Part shown: positions 9,646 to 17,762 of the stretch, in pieces
How the letters are laid out: each line of letters starts with the position of its first letter
Numbering within the stretch: position 1 is the first letter of the stretch
Assembly (NCBI GenBank): GCA_017483575.1
Contig: JAFUWF010000019.1
Span: 186,001 to 250,000 of the forward strand
From: Bacteroidales bacterium
GTDB taxonomy: Bacteria > Bacteroidota > Bacteroidia > Bacteroidales > P3
Length of the DNA stretch: 64,000 nt
Reading direction: 5' to 3'
Notes under the pieces: generated by a model
Databases searched by the model: none
Told to the model about the DNA's origin: nothing
The model's input: only the letters and a program-made list of their open reading frames with translations
Program-made: the position numbers and the translations under genes

Positions 9646-10152
9646 ATGGCACTAATCAAATCATACAAAGGTCGCGCCCCCAAGTGGGGGCGCGACTGCT
9701 ACTTCAGCGAGAACGCCACGCTGGTGGGCGATGTGACGCTGGGCGACCAGTGTTCGGTGTGGTTCAACGCCGTGGTGCGGGGCGATGTGGCGCCCATCAC
9801 CATCGGCGACCGGAGCAACGTGCAGGACGGCAGCTGCATCCACGTGACGCACGACACCGGCCCGACGCATATCGGCAGCGACGTCACCATCGGCCACAAC
9901 GTCACCGTCCATGCCTGCACCATCCGCGACGGCGCCCTCATCGGCATGGGGGCCACGCTGCTGGACGACTGCGAGGTGGGGGAGGGCTCCATCGTTGCCG
10001 CCGGTGCCCTGGTGCTGCAAGGTACGAAGATTCCGCCGCACGAGATATGGGGCGGCGTGCCGGCCAAGTACCTCAAGCCCACGCGCCCCGGCCAGACCGA
10101 CAATGCGGCGCACTACGTAGAGTACGCAAAAGAATACATGCGGATGCAATAA
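9646..10152 (+). CDS. Gamma-carbonic anhydrase family protein (left-handed beta-helix)
   Basis: A 168-residue hexapeptide-repeat protein. The sequence VWFNAVVRGDVAPITIGDRS is the usual gamma-CA/PaaY/YrdA signature. Metal-ligand histidines are in HVTHD and GHNVTVH. Repeats of the type IGDRSNVQDGS and IGSDVTIGHN build the helix. The C-terminal helix contains YAKEYMRMQ. Many members hydrate CO2 weakly or not at all, so the catalytic role is open. It is closely coupled to glyA upstream and to a thioredoxin gene downstream. Confidence 0.92.
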   Translation: MALIKSYKGRAPKWGRDCYFSENATLVGDVTLGDQCSVWFNAVVRGDVAPITIGDRSNVQDGSCIHVTHDTGPTHIGSDVTIGHNVTVHACTIRDGALIGMGATLLDDCEVGEGSIVAAGALVLQGTKIPPHEIWGGVPAKYLKPTRPGQTDNAAHYVEYAKEYMRMQ

Positions 10153-10181
10153 AAAATCTTTTTTTCCGTTATCGCAGTACT

Positions 10182-10664
10182 ATGAAACGAATAATAATAC
10201 TTTTATCCATGCTCGCCTGCATGGCGACGGGTGCCTGGGCTCAGGCCAAGAAGGTCTACGACGAGAAGGTCGACGCTATGAAACAAATCGAGGAAGCTGT
10301 CGCGCTGGCGCAGGGGACGGGGCGCTACGTGATGTGCCAGGTGGGGGGCAACTGGTGCCCGTGGTGCCTGCGCTTCGCGGAGTTTGCCACGACGGACAGC
10401 GTCGTGGCGCCCTTGATGGAGAAGAACTACGTCTATATCCATGTCAACTATTCCAAGGACAACAAGAACCTCGAGGCCATGAAGTTCCTCGGCAATCCTG
10501 GCCGTTTCGGCTACCCCGTCTTCGTGGTGCTCAACCAGGACGGCCAGCCTATCCACATCCAGGAGAGCGAGAGCCTCGAGGAAGGCAAAGGCTACAGCCG
10601 GGGGCGCGTGGAGAAGTTCCTCCGCCTGTGGAACAAAGAGTCTGTGGAGGCTGAGGTGAAGTAG
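10182..10664 (+). CDS. Periplasmic thioredoxin-family protein
   Basis: A 160-residue secreted thioredoxin-fold protein. The start at 10182 gives the signal peptide MKRIIILLSMLACMATGAWAQ. The redox motif is GGNWCPWC (CPWC). The order beta-alpha-beta with FLGNPGRFGYPVFVVLNQDG supports a thioredoxin fold with cis-Pro (YPVF). It resembles the DUF255/thioredoxin_7 type that reduces periplasmic disulfides; the partner is not known. It lies 29 bases after the carbonic anhydrase-like gene. Confidence 0.9.
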   Translation: MKRIIILLSMLACMATGAWAQAKKVYDEKVDAMKQIEEAVALAQGTGRYVMCQVGGNWCPWCLRFAEFATTDSVVAPLMEKNYVYIHVNYSKDNKNLEAMKFLGNPGRFGYPVFVVLNQDGQPIHIQESESLEEGKGYSRGRVEKFLRLWNKESVEAEVK

Positions 10665-10684
10665 TTAGTGGTTAGTGGTCAGTG
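10661..10684. repeat. Heptanucleotide repeat at the thioredoxin gene end
   Basis: Units of the type GTTAGTG GTTAGTG GTCAGTG start at the stop codon. The same TTAGTGG unit follows the galE stop near 18775-18792. The facing gene ends a few bases away. Confidence 0.75.
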
Positions 10685-11251
10685 GAGTGAGATGGCGGTG
10701 AGGCCGCCGCGATTGCCGACGACGAAGAGCGACGGCGGCTCGTCGGAGTGGCGGTAGTCGTCGAGGAAGAGGGGGAGACCTACCGTGAAACGCTGGCAGC
10801 GGAAGGTGTCGCCAGCTTCGAGTTTTGATTTGATGCTTTCTTCCACCCGCCAGAGGCCCTCGCCGAGGTGGCGCAGGGCGCAACGGCGTCCGGGGTTCCA
10901 CTCGATGGTAAGGAGGGCATCGACGGGTACTTTGTCGGCCGTGAGGGTGGGGGAGGAGAGGCGGTGGCTGCTCTGCGCGGAGGGTACGGAGCAGTAGTCG
11001 GCCACGAAGGTGCGCCAGTCGGCGAAGCCGATGAAGCGTGCCAGAATGTCGAGGGTGCTCTCGCGGATGGACTGGTACCCTTCGACATAGCCCCAGATGC
11101 GTTCCAGCGTGGAGACACTCACGGTCTGGAGGAGGCGACCCTGGATGCAGCCGGAGAGGAAAGCGAAATCGGTGGAGGTGCTGACGCGATGGTCGGCGGC
11201 CTGCTCGACGAGGGTGCGCAGGATGTTGATGTTTTGGTTGAGGTCAGACAT
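10679..11251 (-). CDS. Conserved Bacteroidales protein of unknown function
   Basis: A 190-residue protein with no signal peptide. The N-terminal half is helical: LSGCIQGRLLQTVSVSTLERIWGYVEGYQSIRE, then TLDILARFIGFADWRTFVADY. This resembles a small HTH-like fold seen in Bacteroidales hypothetical proteins. The second half is beta-rich (IEWNPGRRCALRHLGEG, DTFRCQRFTVGLPLF). No catalytic motif is visible. It may be a regulator of the adjacent divergent kinase gene, but that is only inferred from position. Confidence 0.7.
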   Translation of the reverse strand: MSDLNQNINILRTLVEQAADHRVSTSTDFAFLSGCIQGRLLQTVSVSTLERIWGYVEGYQSIRESTLDILARFIGFADWRTFVADYCSVPSAQSSHRLSSPTLTADKVPVDALLTIEWNPGRRCALRHLGEGLWRVEESIKSKLEAGDTFRCQRFTVGLPLFLDDYRHSDEPPSLFVVGNRGGLTAISLH

Positions 11252-11271
11252 TCTTCGTTTTTTTCGGGGTG

Positions 11272-11279
11272 CAAAGATA
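11272..11279 (-). promoter_or_regulatory. Predicted -7 box for the 190-residue gene
   Basis: Minus-strand TATCTTTG followed by CA, about 21 bases upstream of the ATG at 11251. Confidence 0.6.
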
Positions 11280-11344
11280 CGAAGAAAATCTGTTTCTAAT
11301 TTGTTTCTTTTTAAATTTTTTGCTCGTTATTATTTTAAAATTGG

Positions 11345-11352
11345 TAATTTTG
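11345..11352 (+). promoter_or_regulatory. Predicted -7 box for the broken kinase gene
   Basis: TAATTTTG followed by CAG, only four bases before the ATG at 11357. Initiation would put the transcript start at or next to the start codon, so the mRNA would be leaderless or nearly so. Confidence 0.55.
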
Positions 11353-11356
11353 CAGC

Positions 11357-13101
11357 ATGTTTGACGACGACGACAACGACAGCTCAGGACGCATAATGCC
11401 TTAAGGCACAGGTGATTACCTATCCACTGACACCTTCACGGACTTTGTGGAAGTGCCGTCGTCGGGGTACAACCGGCTGGTTCGTGCCGTGCGTTATGGG
11501 AGGTATTTCATGCTGAAGGGGCTCAAGGCGGAGTATGCGGGAGACGAGGTGTATCGCACGCTGCTGCGCAAGGAGTTCGAGATCATGGTGCAGATGGACC
11601 ATCCGAACATCACCGTGTCTATTCGTTGGAGGAGGTTCCGAATCTGGGGTTGTGCATCGTGATGGAATATGTCGACGGGCAGCCGCTGGACCGTTGGCTT
11701 GCCGCGCACCCTTCCTTGCGGATGCGGCGCCGGGCTGCGATGCAGATGCTGGAGGCCATGGGCCATTGGCATTCAAGGCAGATTGTGCATCGCGACCTCA
11801 AGCCTAGCAACGTGCTGGTGACGAGGAACGGTGCCAACGTGCGGGTCATCGATTTCGGATTGGCGGATGCCGACCAGTATGCCGTGTTGAAAGAGCCTGC
11901 CTACACGTTGAGCTATGCTTCGCCGGAGCAGTTGCAGGGCGGACGGCTGGATTGCCGGTCGGACATCTACAGTTTCGGGCGCCTGCTGGGATTGATATTT
12001 CCTCACCGCTACCGGTTGGTGCGAGCCCGTTGCTGCCGCCATCGCCGCGAGGGGCGCTATGGGACGGCGGAGGCTGTCCTGTCGGCCTTGCGTATGGTAC
12101 GCTGGCTTCCGTATGTGGGGACCGTGTTGCTGGTGGCTGTGGCTGTATTCCTGCTGCACACGCTGTTTCATTACAATAGCGACAAGTTCTCCTATCGGGT
12201 GGCAGAAGGGCAGGTGCTGAAGATGAAGATTGTGGACTCCAAGGCCCATGTGGTTGGAGTGGATACGCTGAGTGGCGACCTGGTGCTGCCCGAGAGGGTG
12301 CGGCATGGGCTCTTCTCATATCCTTTGCGCGAAATCGACGAGCGGGCGTTCTTCCAATGTGCCGGTCTCACCAAGGTGCGATTCCCGTCCAGCCTGCGTC
12401 GCATCGGCGACGAGGCTTTCGCATCGTGTATCATGCTAGGCGACACTGTGGTGCTGACGGAGGGGCTGGAGCGCATAGGCAACCACGTGTTCGACAACTG
12501 CGAGCGGATCAGGGCCTGCCGAGTGGAAAGCCGGCGGCTGCATCTGGAGGGAGAGATAAGCAAAGAAGGCCACTTCGGCAACACGGTGGCGATGCACGAC
12601 ATCATCATTGCCAACACGGTGGACACGCTCTGTGAAGGCCTCTTCTACTGGGCCTACTGGGGCGTGAAAGACATCTGGATTGAGGAAGGGTTGACTCACC
12701 TCGGCGAGGCTTCGCTTGCCGAACTTTACAATCTGGAGCGCATCCATTTCCCGTCGACTATGCGCAAGATTGACCAGAGTTGCTTCTATGGCTGCGGCAT
12801 CCGTCGTCTGGTCATCCCGGACCAGATAGAGGAGATAGAGACCTTTGGCATCGGCATACTCTTCAACTGCCGATACGTAGAGTTCGGCCGTGGCCTGAAG
12901 GTCCTCGGTGCCTCCAACCTTTACGGCTACCGCAACCTGGACACCATCCTCTTCCGCTCCACGGAGCCCCCCAAGGTGACTGCCACAACGTTCAATTTCG
13001 TAAAGGAGTCGCCCAATCCGAAGGTGCTTGTTCCGGCGGAAGCTCTTGAGAAATACTTGGCCGACTCCAATTTTGCCAAGCTGAATATAGAGGGGTATTG
13101 A
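11357..13101 (+). pseudogene. Broken membrane Ser/Thr protein kinase with BspA-like LRR domain
   Basis: The gene seems to start at 11357 (MFDDDDNDSSGRIMP), but an in-frame TAA at 11402 stops it after 15 codons. The same frame then continues with kinase N-lobe sequence (SSGYNRLVRAVRYGRYFMLK, KEFEIMVQMDHPNIT). Near 11611-11625 the frame changes by one base; adding one C there would give HPNITRVYSLEEVPNLG and restore one frame. The second part holds the catalytic motifs IVHRDLKPSNVLV, VIDFGLAD and YASPEQLQGG. A transmembrane helix (TVLLVAVAVFLLHTLF) and LRR_5/BspA-like repeats follow (IDERAFFQCAGLTKVRFPSS and others). Catalytic residues are intact, so the damage is recent or a sequencing error. 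Confidence 0.8.
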
Positions 13102-13277
13102 GGGTAGGCAATGCGAGAGCCTCGGTACACGGGATAGGCAAGACTGTTTATACCCGCGCTTCTTTTTTATATGTCCCGACCGAAAAACCCGTTGCCATGG
13201 CTTCGGGCAGATGATTGAAATATAGTAATATACAAAAAGAAACGAAAAAGAAACAGGCACACAAAAAGAATTAGTGT

Positions 13278-13285
13278 TAACTTTG
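13278..13285 (+). promoter_or_regulatory. Predicted -7 box for the accessory block
   Basis: TAACTTTG followed by CA, 45 bases upstream of the first gene of the 13.3-17.7 kb block. The preceding stretch 13102-13277 shows no gene. Confidence 0.6.
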
Positions 13286-13329
13286 CACTCAGAAAAAAAA
13301 TATTAATCCTAATAAAATAACATACAAGT

Positions 13330-13698
13330 ATGGGACTGATCAACAACATCAAAGACGCCTTCAACAAGGCCGAGTTCACGGTGGCACCGAACAAGAAACT
13401 GAAAAGCCTCTCGGCCGACTTCCTCAAGGCTTTTGACCTTCAGCTGGTTTTCTACAAAGGTCCGATGATTGCCGACGGCGACCTGACGCTGGCCGCGCTC
13501 AACAAGAAGACCACCAAGGAGGTGAATACCACCGCCGACGGACTGAAAATCAAAGGTTCGATGAAGGTCGGCGACGCCGAGAAGCTCTTCGACCAGCAGT
13601 TCGGCGTGAAAGTACAAATCAAGGACAAGGAGGGCAAAATCTGCGTACCCAACGGCATCACCATCGGCCAGGCCGCCCGTGGCGAATACGACAAGTAG
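13330..13698 (+). CDS. Small protein of unknown function, paralogue of the gene at 14097
   Basis: A 122-residue soluble protein. Its pattern KLKSLSADFLKAFDLQLVFY, then IADGDLTLAAL, then KIKGSMKVGDAEKLFDQQFG, then VKVQIKDKEG and NGITIGQA aligns by eye with the gene at 14097 along its whole length. The fold is predicted alpha/beta with no signal, membrane segment or cysteine. I do not recognise a named family. It opens a co-directional run of seven genes. Its N-terminus (MGLINNIKDAFNKAEF) is an extra helix absent from the paralogue. Confidence 0.75.
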   Translation: MGLINNIKDAFNKAEFTVAPNKKLKSLSADFLKAFDLQLVFYKGPMIADGDLTLAALNKKTTKEVNTTADGLKIKGSMKVGDAEKLFDQQFGVKVQIKDKEGKICVPNGITIGQAARGEYDK

Positions 13699-13707
13699 CC
13701 TCTCGCC

Positions 13708-14049
13708 ATGCGATTCGAAGCCACATCCTCCGAAGCTGCCTTGGCCGCCAACGGCAAGATCATCAATGCCGCCACGCCGTGGCACCTCATCGTCGACACC
13801 GACGCCGAGACCGTCACCGTCCGCAAGCGTAACCTCACCATGATTGGCGTGGACGAGGACGTACTGGCGTTCCGCTTCATCCGCCGCATCCGTATCGACC
13901 AGCACCTCATTGGTGCCGACATCGAGATCAAGGCCGTCGGAGGCACCGTCACCGCCTACTGCCTCAGCAAGGGCGACTGCAAAAAAATCAAGCAGATACT
14001 GATGGACTACAACGCCACCCGTCGCGGCAAGGGCATCATATTTTCGTAA
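13708..14049 (+). CDS. Small beta-rich protein of unknown function
   Basis: A 113-residue protein starting nine bases after the upstream stop. Sequence such as PWHLIVDTDAETVTVRKRN, IRRIRIDQHLIGADIEIKAVGG and a terminal helix (GDCKKIKQILMDYNATRRG) suggests seven strands followed by one helix. That is reminiscent of a PH-like barrel, but this is only a shape impression. No signal peptide. It sits between the two paralogous small proteins. Confidence 0.7.
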   Translation: MRFEATSSEAALAANGKIINAATPWHLIVDTDAETVTVRKRNLTMIGVDEDVLAFRFIRRIRIDQHLIGADIEIKAVGGTVTAYCLSKGDCKKIKQILMDYNATRRGKGIIFS

Positions 14050-14096
14050 ACATCAAGCAAACCCAATTTTATAAACCTTTTTAAAACGTTTTAATT

Positions 14097-14399
14097 ATGG
14101 CAGACATCAAAATGACCGGTAACATGAAGGTGAAGACCCTTCGTGACCAATTCAAGAAAGCCTTCGGCGCCACGCTGCGCGTGTACAACGGCATGAAATT
14201 CGCCGACGACGAGGCAACCCTCGCTTCCATCCGCGCCAAGGACGCCAAGGGTGGCGAACTGACCGTGCGTGGCAACATGCAGGTGGGCAACTTCGAGGAC
14301 AAGGTGAAGGAACTCTACGGCATCAAGGTCCAGGTGGCCAACGCCGACGACAGCAAGCTCGCCGACAACGGCATCACCATCACCGCCGCCGGCAAGTAA
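14097..14399 (+). CDS. Small protein of unknown function, paralogue of the gene at 13330
   Basis: A 100-residue soluble protein with MKVKTLRDQFKKAFGATLRV, YNGMKFADDEATLASIR, RGNMQVGNFEDKVKELYG, IKVQVANADDSKLADNGITI. It shares the order of elements with the 122-residue protein at 13330, including F-x-K-A-F, AD-x-x-x-TLA, K/QVG and the closing NGITI. Duplication inside one operon suggests a heteromeric assembly, but no partner is known. Function unknown. Confidence 0.75.
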   Translation: MADIKMTGNMKVKTLRDQFKKAFGATLRVYNGMKFADDEATLASIRAKDAKGGELTVRGNMQVGNFEDKVKELYGIKVQVANADDSKLADNGITITAAGK

Positions 14400-14475
14400 G
14401 CCCAAGGGCATCAGTCAGTGGCAGGCGATGTGCTTGTCACTGACTTTCAATCAATGAAGTTTAACGTTCTAAACA

Positions 14476-14817
14476 ATGAAGAATATGGCACATAAATTGA
14501 AAACAGCATCAAACGGAACAATCTTTTGTCCTAAATGTGGATGTACCTCATATTATGCTAGTAAAACGTGCAACGATAAGGGGCATTCTTTTACTATCCA
14601 AAGAAATATTATTTTCTGTACAAAATGCGGAACGGTAACAACTTGGGGGACTCCGGGTGGAAACTACACTGGTAATTCAGAACCAGTTTATTCCTATATA
14701 CGTTGTTCAAATAACGGTCACAAATTCAAGGTGTTCCCAGATAGAAAAATAAGGTGTACAAAATGTGGATGTACTCCAGAATCTGTTCAACAATGTGATC
14801 CCCATTGCACAAAATAA
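14476..14817 (+). CDS. Zinc-ribbon protein of unknown function
   Basis: A 113-residue protein with several CxxC knuckles: FCPKCGC, FCTKCG and RCTKCGC, plus further Cys/His (CNDKGHSF, CSNNGHKF, CDPHC). These could form two or three zinc ribbons. Two ATGs are possible, at 14476 and 14485. Base composition is clearly AT-richer than the flanking genes, which suggests recent transfer together with the next gene. It may bind nucleic acid or a partner protein; nothing more specific can be read. Confidence 0.7.
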   Translation: MKNMAHKLKTASNGTIFCPKCGCTSYYASKTCNDKGHSFTIQRNIIFCTKCGTVTTWGTPGGNYTGNSEPVYSYIRCSNNGHKFKVFPDRKIRCTKCGCTPESVQQCDPHCTK

Positions 14818-14828
14818 TACTTCCTATT

Positions 14829-15722
14829 ATGAGTACGAAAGATAAAAAACAAACAGACTATAGCCTACAATATCTTGTTCGCTCTTTTAAGTCTATCTCT
14901 CACAAACCGTATGAATCCTACGTAATTCAACGCATCTGGCATCGGTTGGGCGATGATCGTGTTCAGTTTGTTTTGCAGCAGTATGTGAATAGAGGCAGCC
15001 GGGACAAGTACGCCCTGGCTGACCTCTACCTGCCACAAGTGAAGATGGTGGTCGAGGTCAACGAGAAGTACCACTACACCTCAGAAGAACAAAAAGAACG
15101 CGATGCCCTGCGCAATGCCGAGGTTGCAAAACGTGGCAAGGTTGATGTGCATGTCGTCAACTGCGACCAGACGTTGGAAAAAGTGCACAGCGATATAGAA
15201 GCAATTGTGGACGAGATTCGTAGCCGGATTGCCAAGATGGGCGACAAGTTTATCCCGTGGAATGGATACATATTGCGCGATGCCTCCTATTATAAAGAAA
15301 AAGGAGTGTTGAACGTGGAAGATGACATCTACGTCAATACCATTGACGAGGCGTGCGCCATTTTCCACAACGTTCACGCAAAGCATAAGGGGTATCTTCG
15401 TGTTGCCGCTGCAGACATTGATACTGAGACAATGGTATGGACACCCGATGCGGGTAACAAGGCTTGGCACAATGAACTATTGGATGATGGAACAGTTATT
15501 TTAGAATACGCCAATGATAAAGAGAAGAATCGGCGCCACGTGGAAACCGAGTCTAAAGATACCAATCAAAAACGTGTAGTCTTTTTCCGCCAGCGTGATG
15601 ACTTCGGCTTGAATCTCTACAAGTTTGTCGGCGTGTTCATGCTCGATGTAGAGCGTACCAAGAAGGAGAATAATACCTATTGGAAGAAAGTGTCAGACAG
15701 CTATATAATCCCTAAAAAATAA
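14829..15722 (+). CDS. Putative Vsr/DUF559-like endonuclease with extra C-terminal domain
   Basis: A 297-residue protein. The start is the ATG at 14829; an upstream TTG is less likely. The segment YALADLYLPQVKMVVEVNEK followed by YHYTSEEQKERDALRNAEV matches the D...E-x-D/N..H pattern of Vsr/DUF559 nucleases of the PD-(D/E)XK superfamily, where D-F-Y-L-P...I-E-V-D-G..H is usual. Here the second acidic residue is Asn (EVN), so activity needs testing. The C-terminal part (KRVVFFRQRDDFGLNLYKFVG) looks like a beta-rich PUA/SRA-like reader, but this is tentative. Composition is AT-rich. No methylase is nearby. Confidence 0.6.
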   Translation: MSTKDKKQTDYSLQYLVRSFKSISHKPYESYVIQRIWHRLGDDRVQFVLQQYVNRGSRDKYALADLYLPQVKMVVEVNEKYHYTSEEQKERDALRNAEVAKRGKVDVHVVNCDQTLEKVHSDIEAIVDEIRSRIAKMGDKFIPWNGYILRDASYYKEKGVLNVEDDIYVNTIDEACAIFHNVHAKHKGYLRVAAADIDTETMVWTPDAGNKAWHNELLDDGTVILEYANDKEKNRRHVETESKDTNQKRVVFFRQRDDFGLNLYKFVGVFMLDVERTKKENNTYWKKVSDSYIIPKK

Positions 15723-15726
15723 CACC

Positions 15727-15987
15727 ATGAGCGTAGAATACTACCGCAAACATCTCATCGACCTCCGGGCGCAGGTGGCGACGGAGCGCGAAGCCAAGAA
15801 GCGCGACAACGAGCGTTATGCAGGCTACATCAAGAGCGCCAGCAGCACCAGCAGCAAGGCCAGCTACCGCAAGCAGAAAATCGACCACGCCAAGAGCCAC
15901 GACCTCCGCATAGAAAGCCTCAAACGCCAAATCGAGAGCGCCAAAGAGGCCCTTGCCCGCGAACGTGAAAGAGCCAAAAAGAAATAG
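15727..15987 (+). CDS. Small coiled-coil protein
   Basis: An 86-residue, highly charged, almost entirely helical protein (MSVEYYRKHLIDLRAQVATE, ESLKRQIESAKEALARERER). No cysteine, signal or membrane segment. It begins four bases after the nuclease stop and ends 14 bases before the channel gene, so it is translated with them. It could be an oligomerisation or adaptor subunit for the channel; this is inferred only from gene order. Confidence 0.7.
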   Translation: MSVEYYRKHLIDLRAQVATEREAKKRDNERYAGYIKSASSTSSKASYRKQKIDHAKSHDLRIESLKRQIESAKEALARERERAKKK

Positions 15988-16001
15988 ACTTTACCACATC
16001 G

Positions 16002-17699
16002 ATGCATAAGTTGAAGCAGCAATTGGCCCGCGTCTTCGACGATGATTTGAAGACGTGGCAGTGGAAGAATATCGTCGATTGGACCATCATTGGGCTCATC
16101 GTCGTCAGCACCGTCGAAGTGTTCCTCTCCACCTTCGACGGCATCAACCAGCGCTATGGGGCGTGGCTGGGCGCCGTCGACCTCCTCACCACCGCAGTCT
16201 TCACCGTCGAAGTGGCGCTGCGCATCTGGTGCGCCGACCTCATCGACCCCAAGTACAAGGGCTTCTGGGGGCGTGTGCGCTACTGCTGCACGTTCTACGG
16301 GCTGATCGACTTGGTGTCGACCTACAGCTTCTATGTGGCGCTGTTCTTCCCGGTGCCTTATATGGCCTTGAAGGTACTCCGTGTCTTCCGTCTGCTCCGC
16401 GTGTTCCGCTATATGAAGTCGTTCCGCCTGCTGAGCAAGGCTTTCGGCTCCAAGAAGAGCGAGCTGTGGGTCTCGCTGCAGTTCCTTTGCATCGTGACAC
16501 TGATACTGTCGTTCCTGCTCTTCTTCGTGGAGCATCAGGCGCAGCCGGAAGTGTACGACAACGGCTGGCGGAGTGTCGTCTGGGCCTTCGCGCAGTATAT
16601 CGGCGACCCCGGCAGCTTCGCCGACACACCGCCCATCACCTTCTGGGGACGTGTGATAGCAGTGCTGGTTGGCGTACTGGGCATTGCCATCTTCGCTGTC
16701 CCCGCAGGCCTGGTGGGCTCTGGCTTCATCGAAGCCGTGGAAGACGAACGGAAGGAGGAGGAGCTGGAGCGTCGGCGCGATTTGATCTACCAGCGTTTCG
16801 CAGCAAACTATTCTGAGAAGAAGGCCCTTCTGAGCGACGGGCAGCATCAGCGTTCGGCTCCGGCACGCTATCTCTCCACCGACTATCTCCGCTCCATCTG
16901 CCTGCTCTCTGAAAGCGAGATACTCGAAACCGTGCGTTCGGCACCCGACCTGCGGATGCGTTCGATGAAGAGCGACGAGAACCTGCGTGTCAACGACATG
17001 ATGGTGGTGGAACGCTACCTCGCCGGCGAGGATTACGGCTTTTGCCGGTGGAACGACGACGAGCGCCTCGTGGTGCTCAACCCCGCCGGTGCCACCGAAT
17101 ACGCCCTGTCGCATGTCGTGGCTACGCTGGCCCAGAACCTGACGTGCAACATCATTACGCGTGAGAGGCGTTTCTATGGCGCCGCCAGCGAGGATGGCAT
17201 CATGGCAAGTCCGTTCTATGCCGACTTGGAGGCCTCCGACGGTAACAAGATGTTTGAGAGATATGTCGGTGCGCTGCGGCGCATCAGGCGCGGCCAGCGC
17301 GTGCTCTGCCTGATGAGCGGTGCCAGCGGCGGTGCCGATTTCGAGGTGGAGTGGGGAATGCCCATGGGCACCGAAGGCTACCGGTTCGAGGGAGCACACG
17401 TGGCCGATGGGGACAGAGCGTGGGTACAAGACTTCTGTGAGCGCCTCAAGGCCAACGCCTCGGAGATTACCGTCCATGCCGCCTCGCGCAAGGATTTCAC
17501 ATTCAATTTCAGCGTAAAAACCCACAGCAAAGGACTCGGCATCGGCGAAAAACACATCGCCCGTGCCATCTACAACCACACCGGAGCCACAGTGGTGATG
17601 GTCTACCTCAACGTGCTGTCCATCCTCAAGGCACACGACGAACGCTACTATGCCGCCCTCAAAGTGCTGCTGGATACCATCTCTTTTTTTTCTTTCTAA
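16002..17699 (+). CDS. Voltage-gated-type ion channel with non-canonical pore and large C-terminal domain
   Basis: A 565-residue membrane protein. Residues about 22-250 have six transmembrane segments. An S4-like voltage-sensor helix has arginine at every third position (LKVLRVFRLLRVFRYMKSFR). The pore helix is VVWAFAQYIGDPGSFADTPP, followed by an S6-like helix (GIAIFAVPAGLVGSGFIEA) that is typical of K+ channels. The potassium filter TVGYGD is replaced by YIGDPG, so K+ selectivity is doubtful. About 300 cytoplasmic residues follow, with VLCLMSGASGGADFEVEWG and a terminal alpha/beta segment; I do not recognise this domain. It closes the accessory block and could be its effector. Confidence 0.75.
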   Translation: MHKLKQQLARVFDDDLKTWQWKNIVDWTIIGLIVVSTVEVFLSTFDGINQRYGAWLGAVDLLTTAVFTVEVALRIWCADLIDPKYKGFWGRVRYCCTFYGLIDLVSTYSFYVALFFPVPYMALKVLRVFRLLRVFRYMKSFRLLSKAFGSKKSELWVSLQFLCIVTLILSFLLFFVEHQAQPEVYDNGWRSVVWAFAQYIGDPGSFADTPPITFWGRVIAVLVGVLGIAIFAVPAGLVGSGFIEAVEDERKEEELERRRDLIYQRFAANYSEKKALLSDGQHQRSAPARYLSTDYLRSICLLSESEILETVRSAPDLRMRSMKSDENLRVNDMMVVERYLAGEDYGFCRWNDDERLVVLNPAGATEYALSHVVATLAQNLTCNIITRERRFYGAASEDGIMASPFYADLEASDGNKMFERYVGALRRIRRGQRVLCLMSGASGGADFEVEWGMPMGTEGYRFEGAHVADGDRAWVQDFCERLKANASEITVHAASRKDFTFNFSVKTHSKGLGIGEKHIARAIYNHTGATVVMVYLNVLSILKAHDERYYAALKVLLDTISFFSF

Positions 17700-17762
17700 T
17701 ACAATATTACCGTCTTTTCTCCGTTATCGCATTATCAACAACGAAAAAAGACCCTACAGAAA

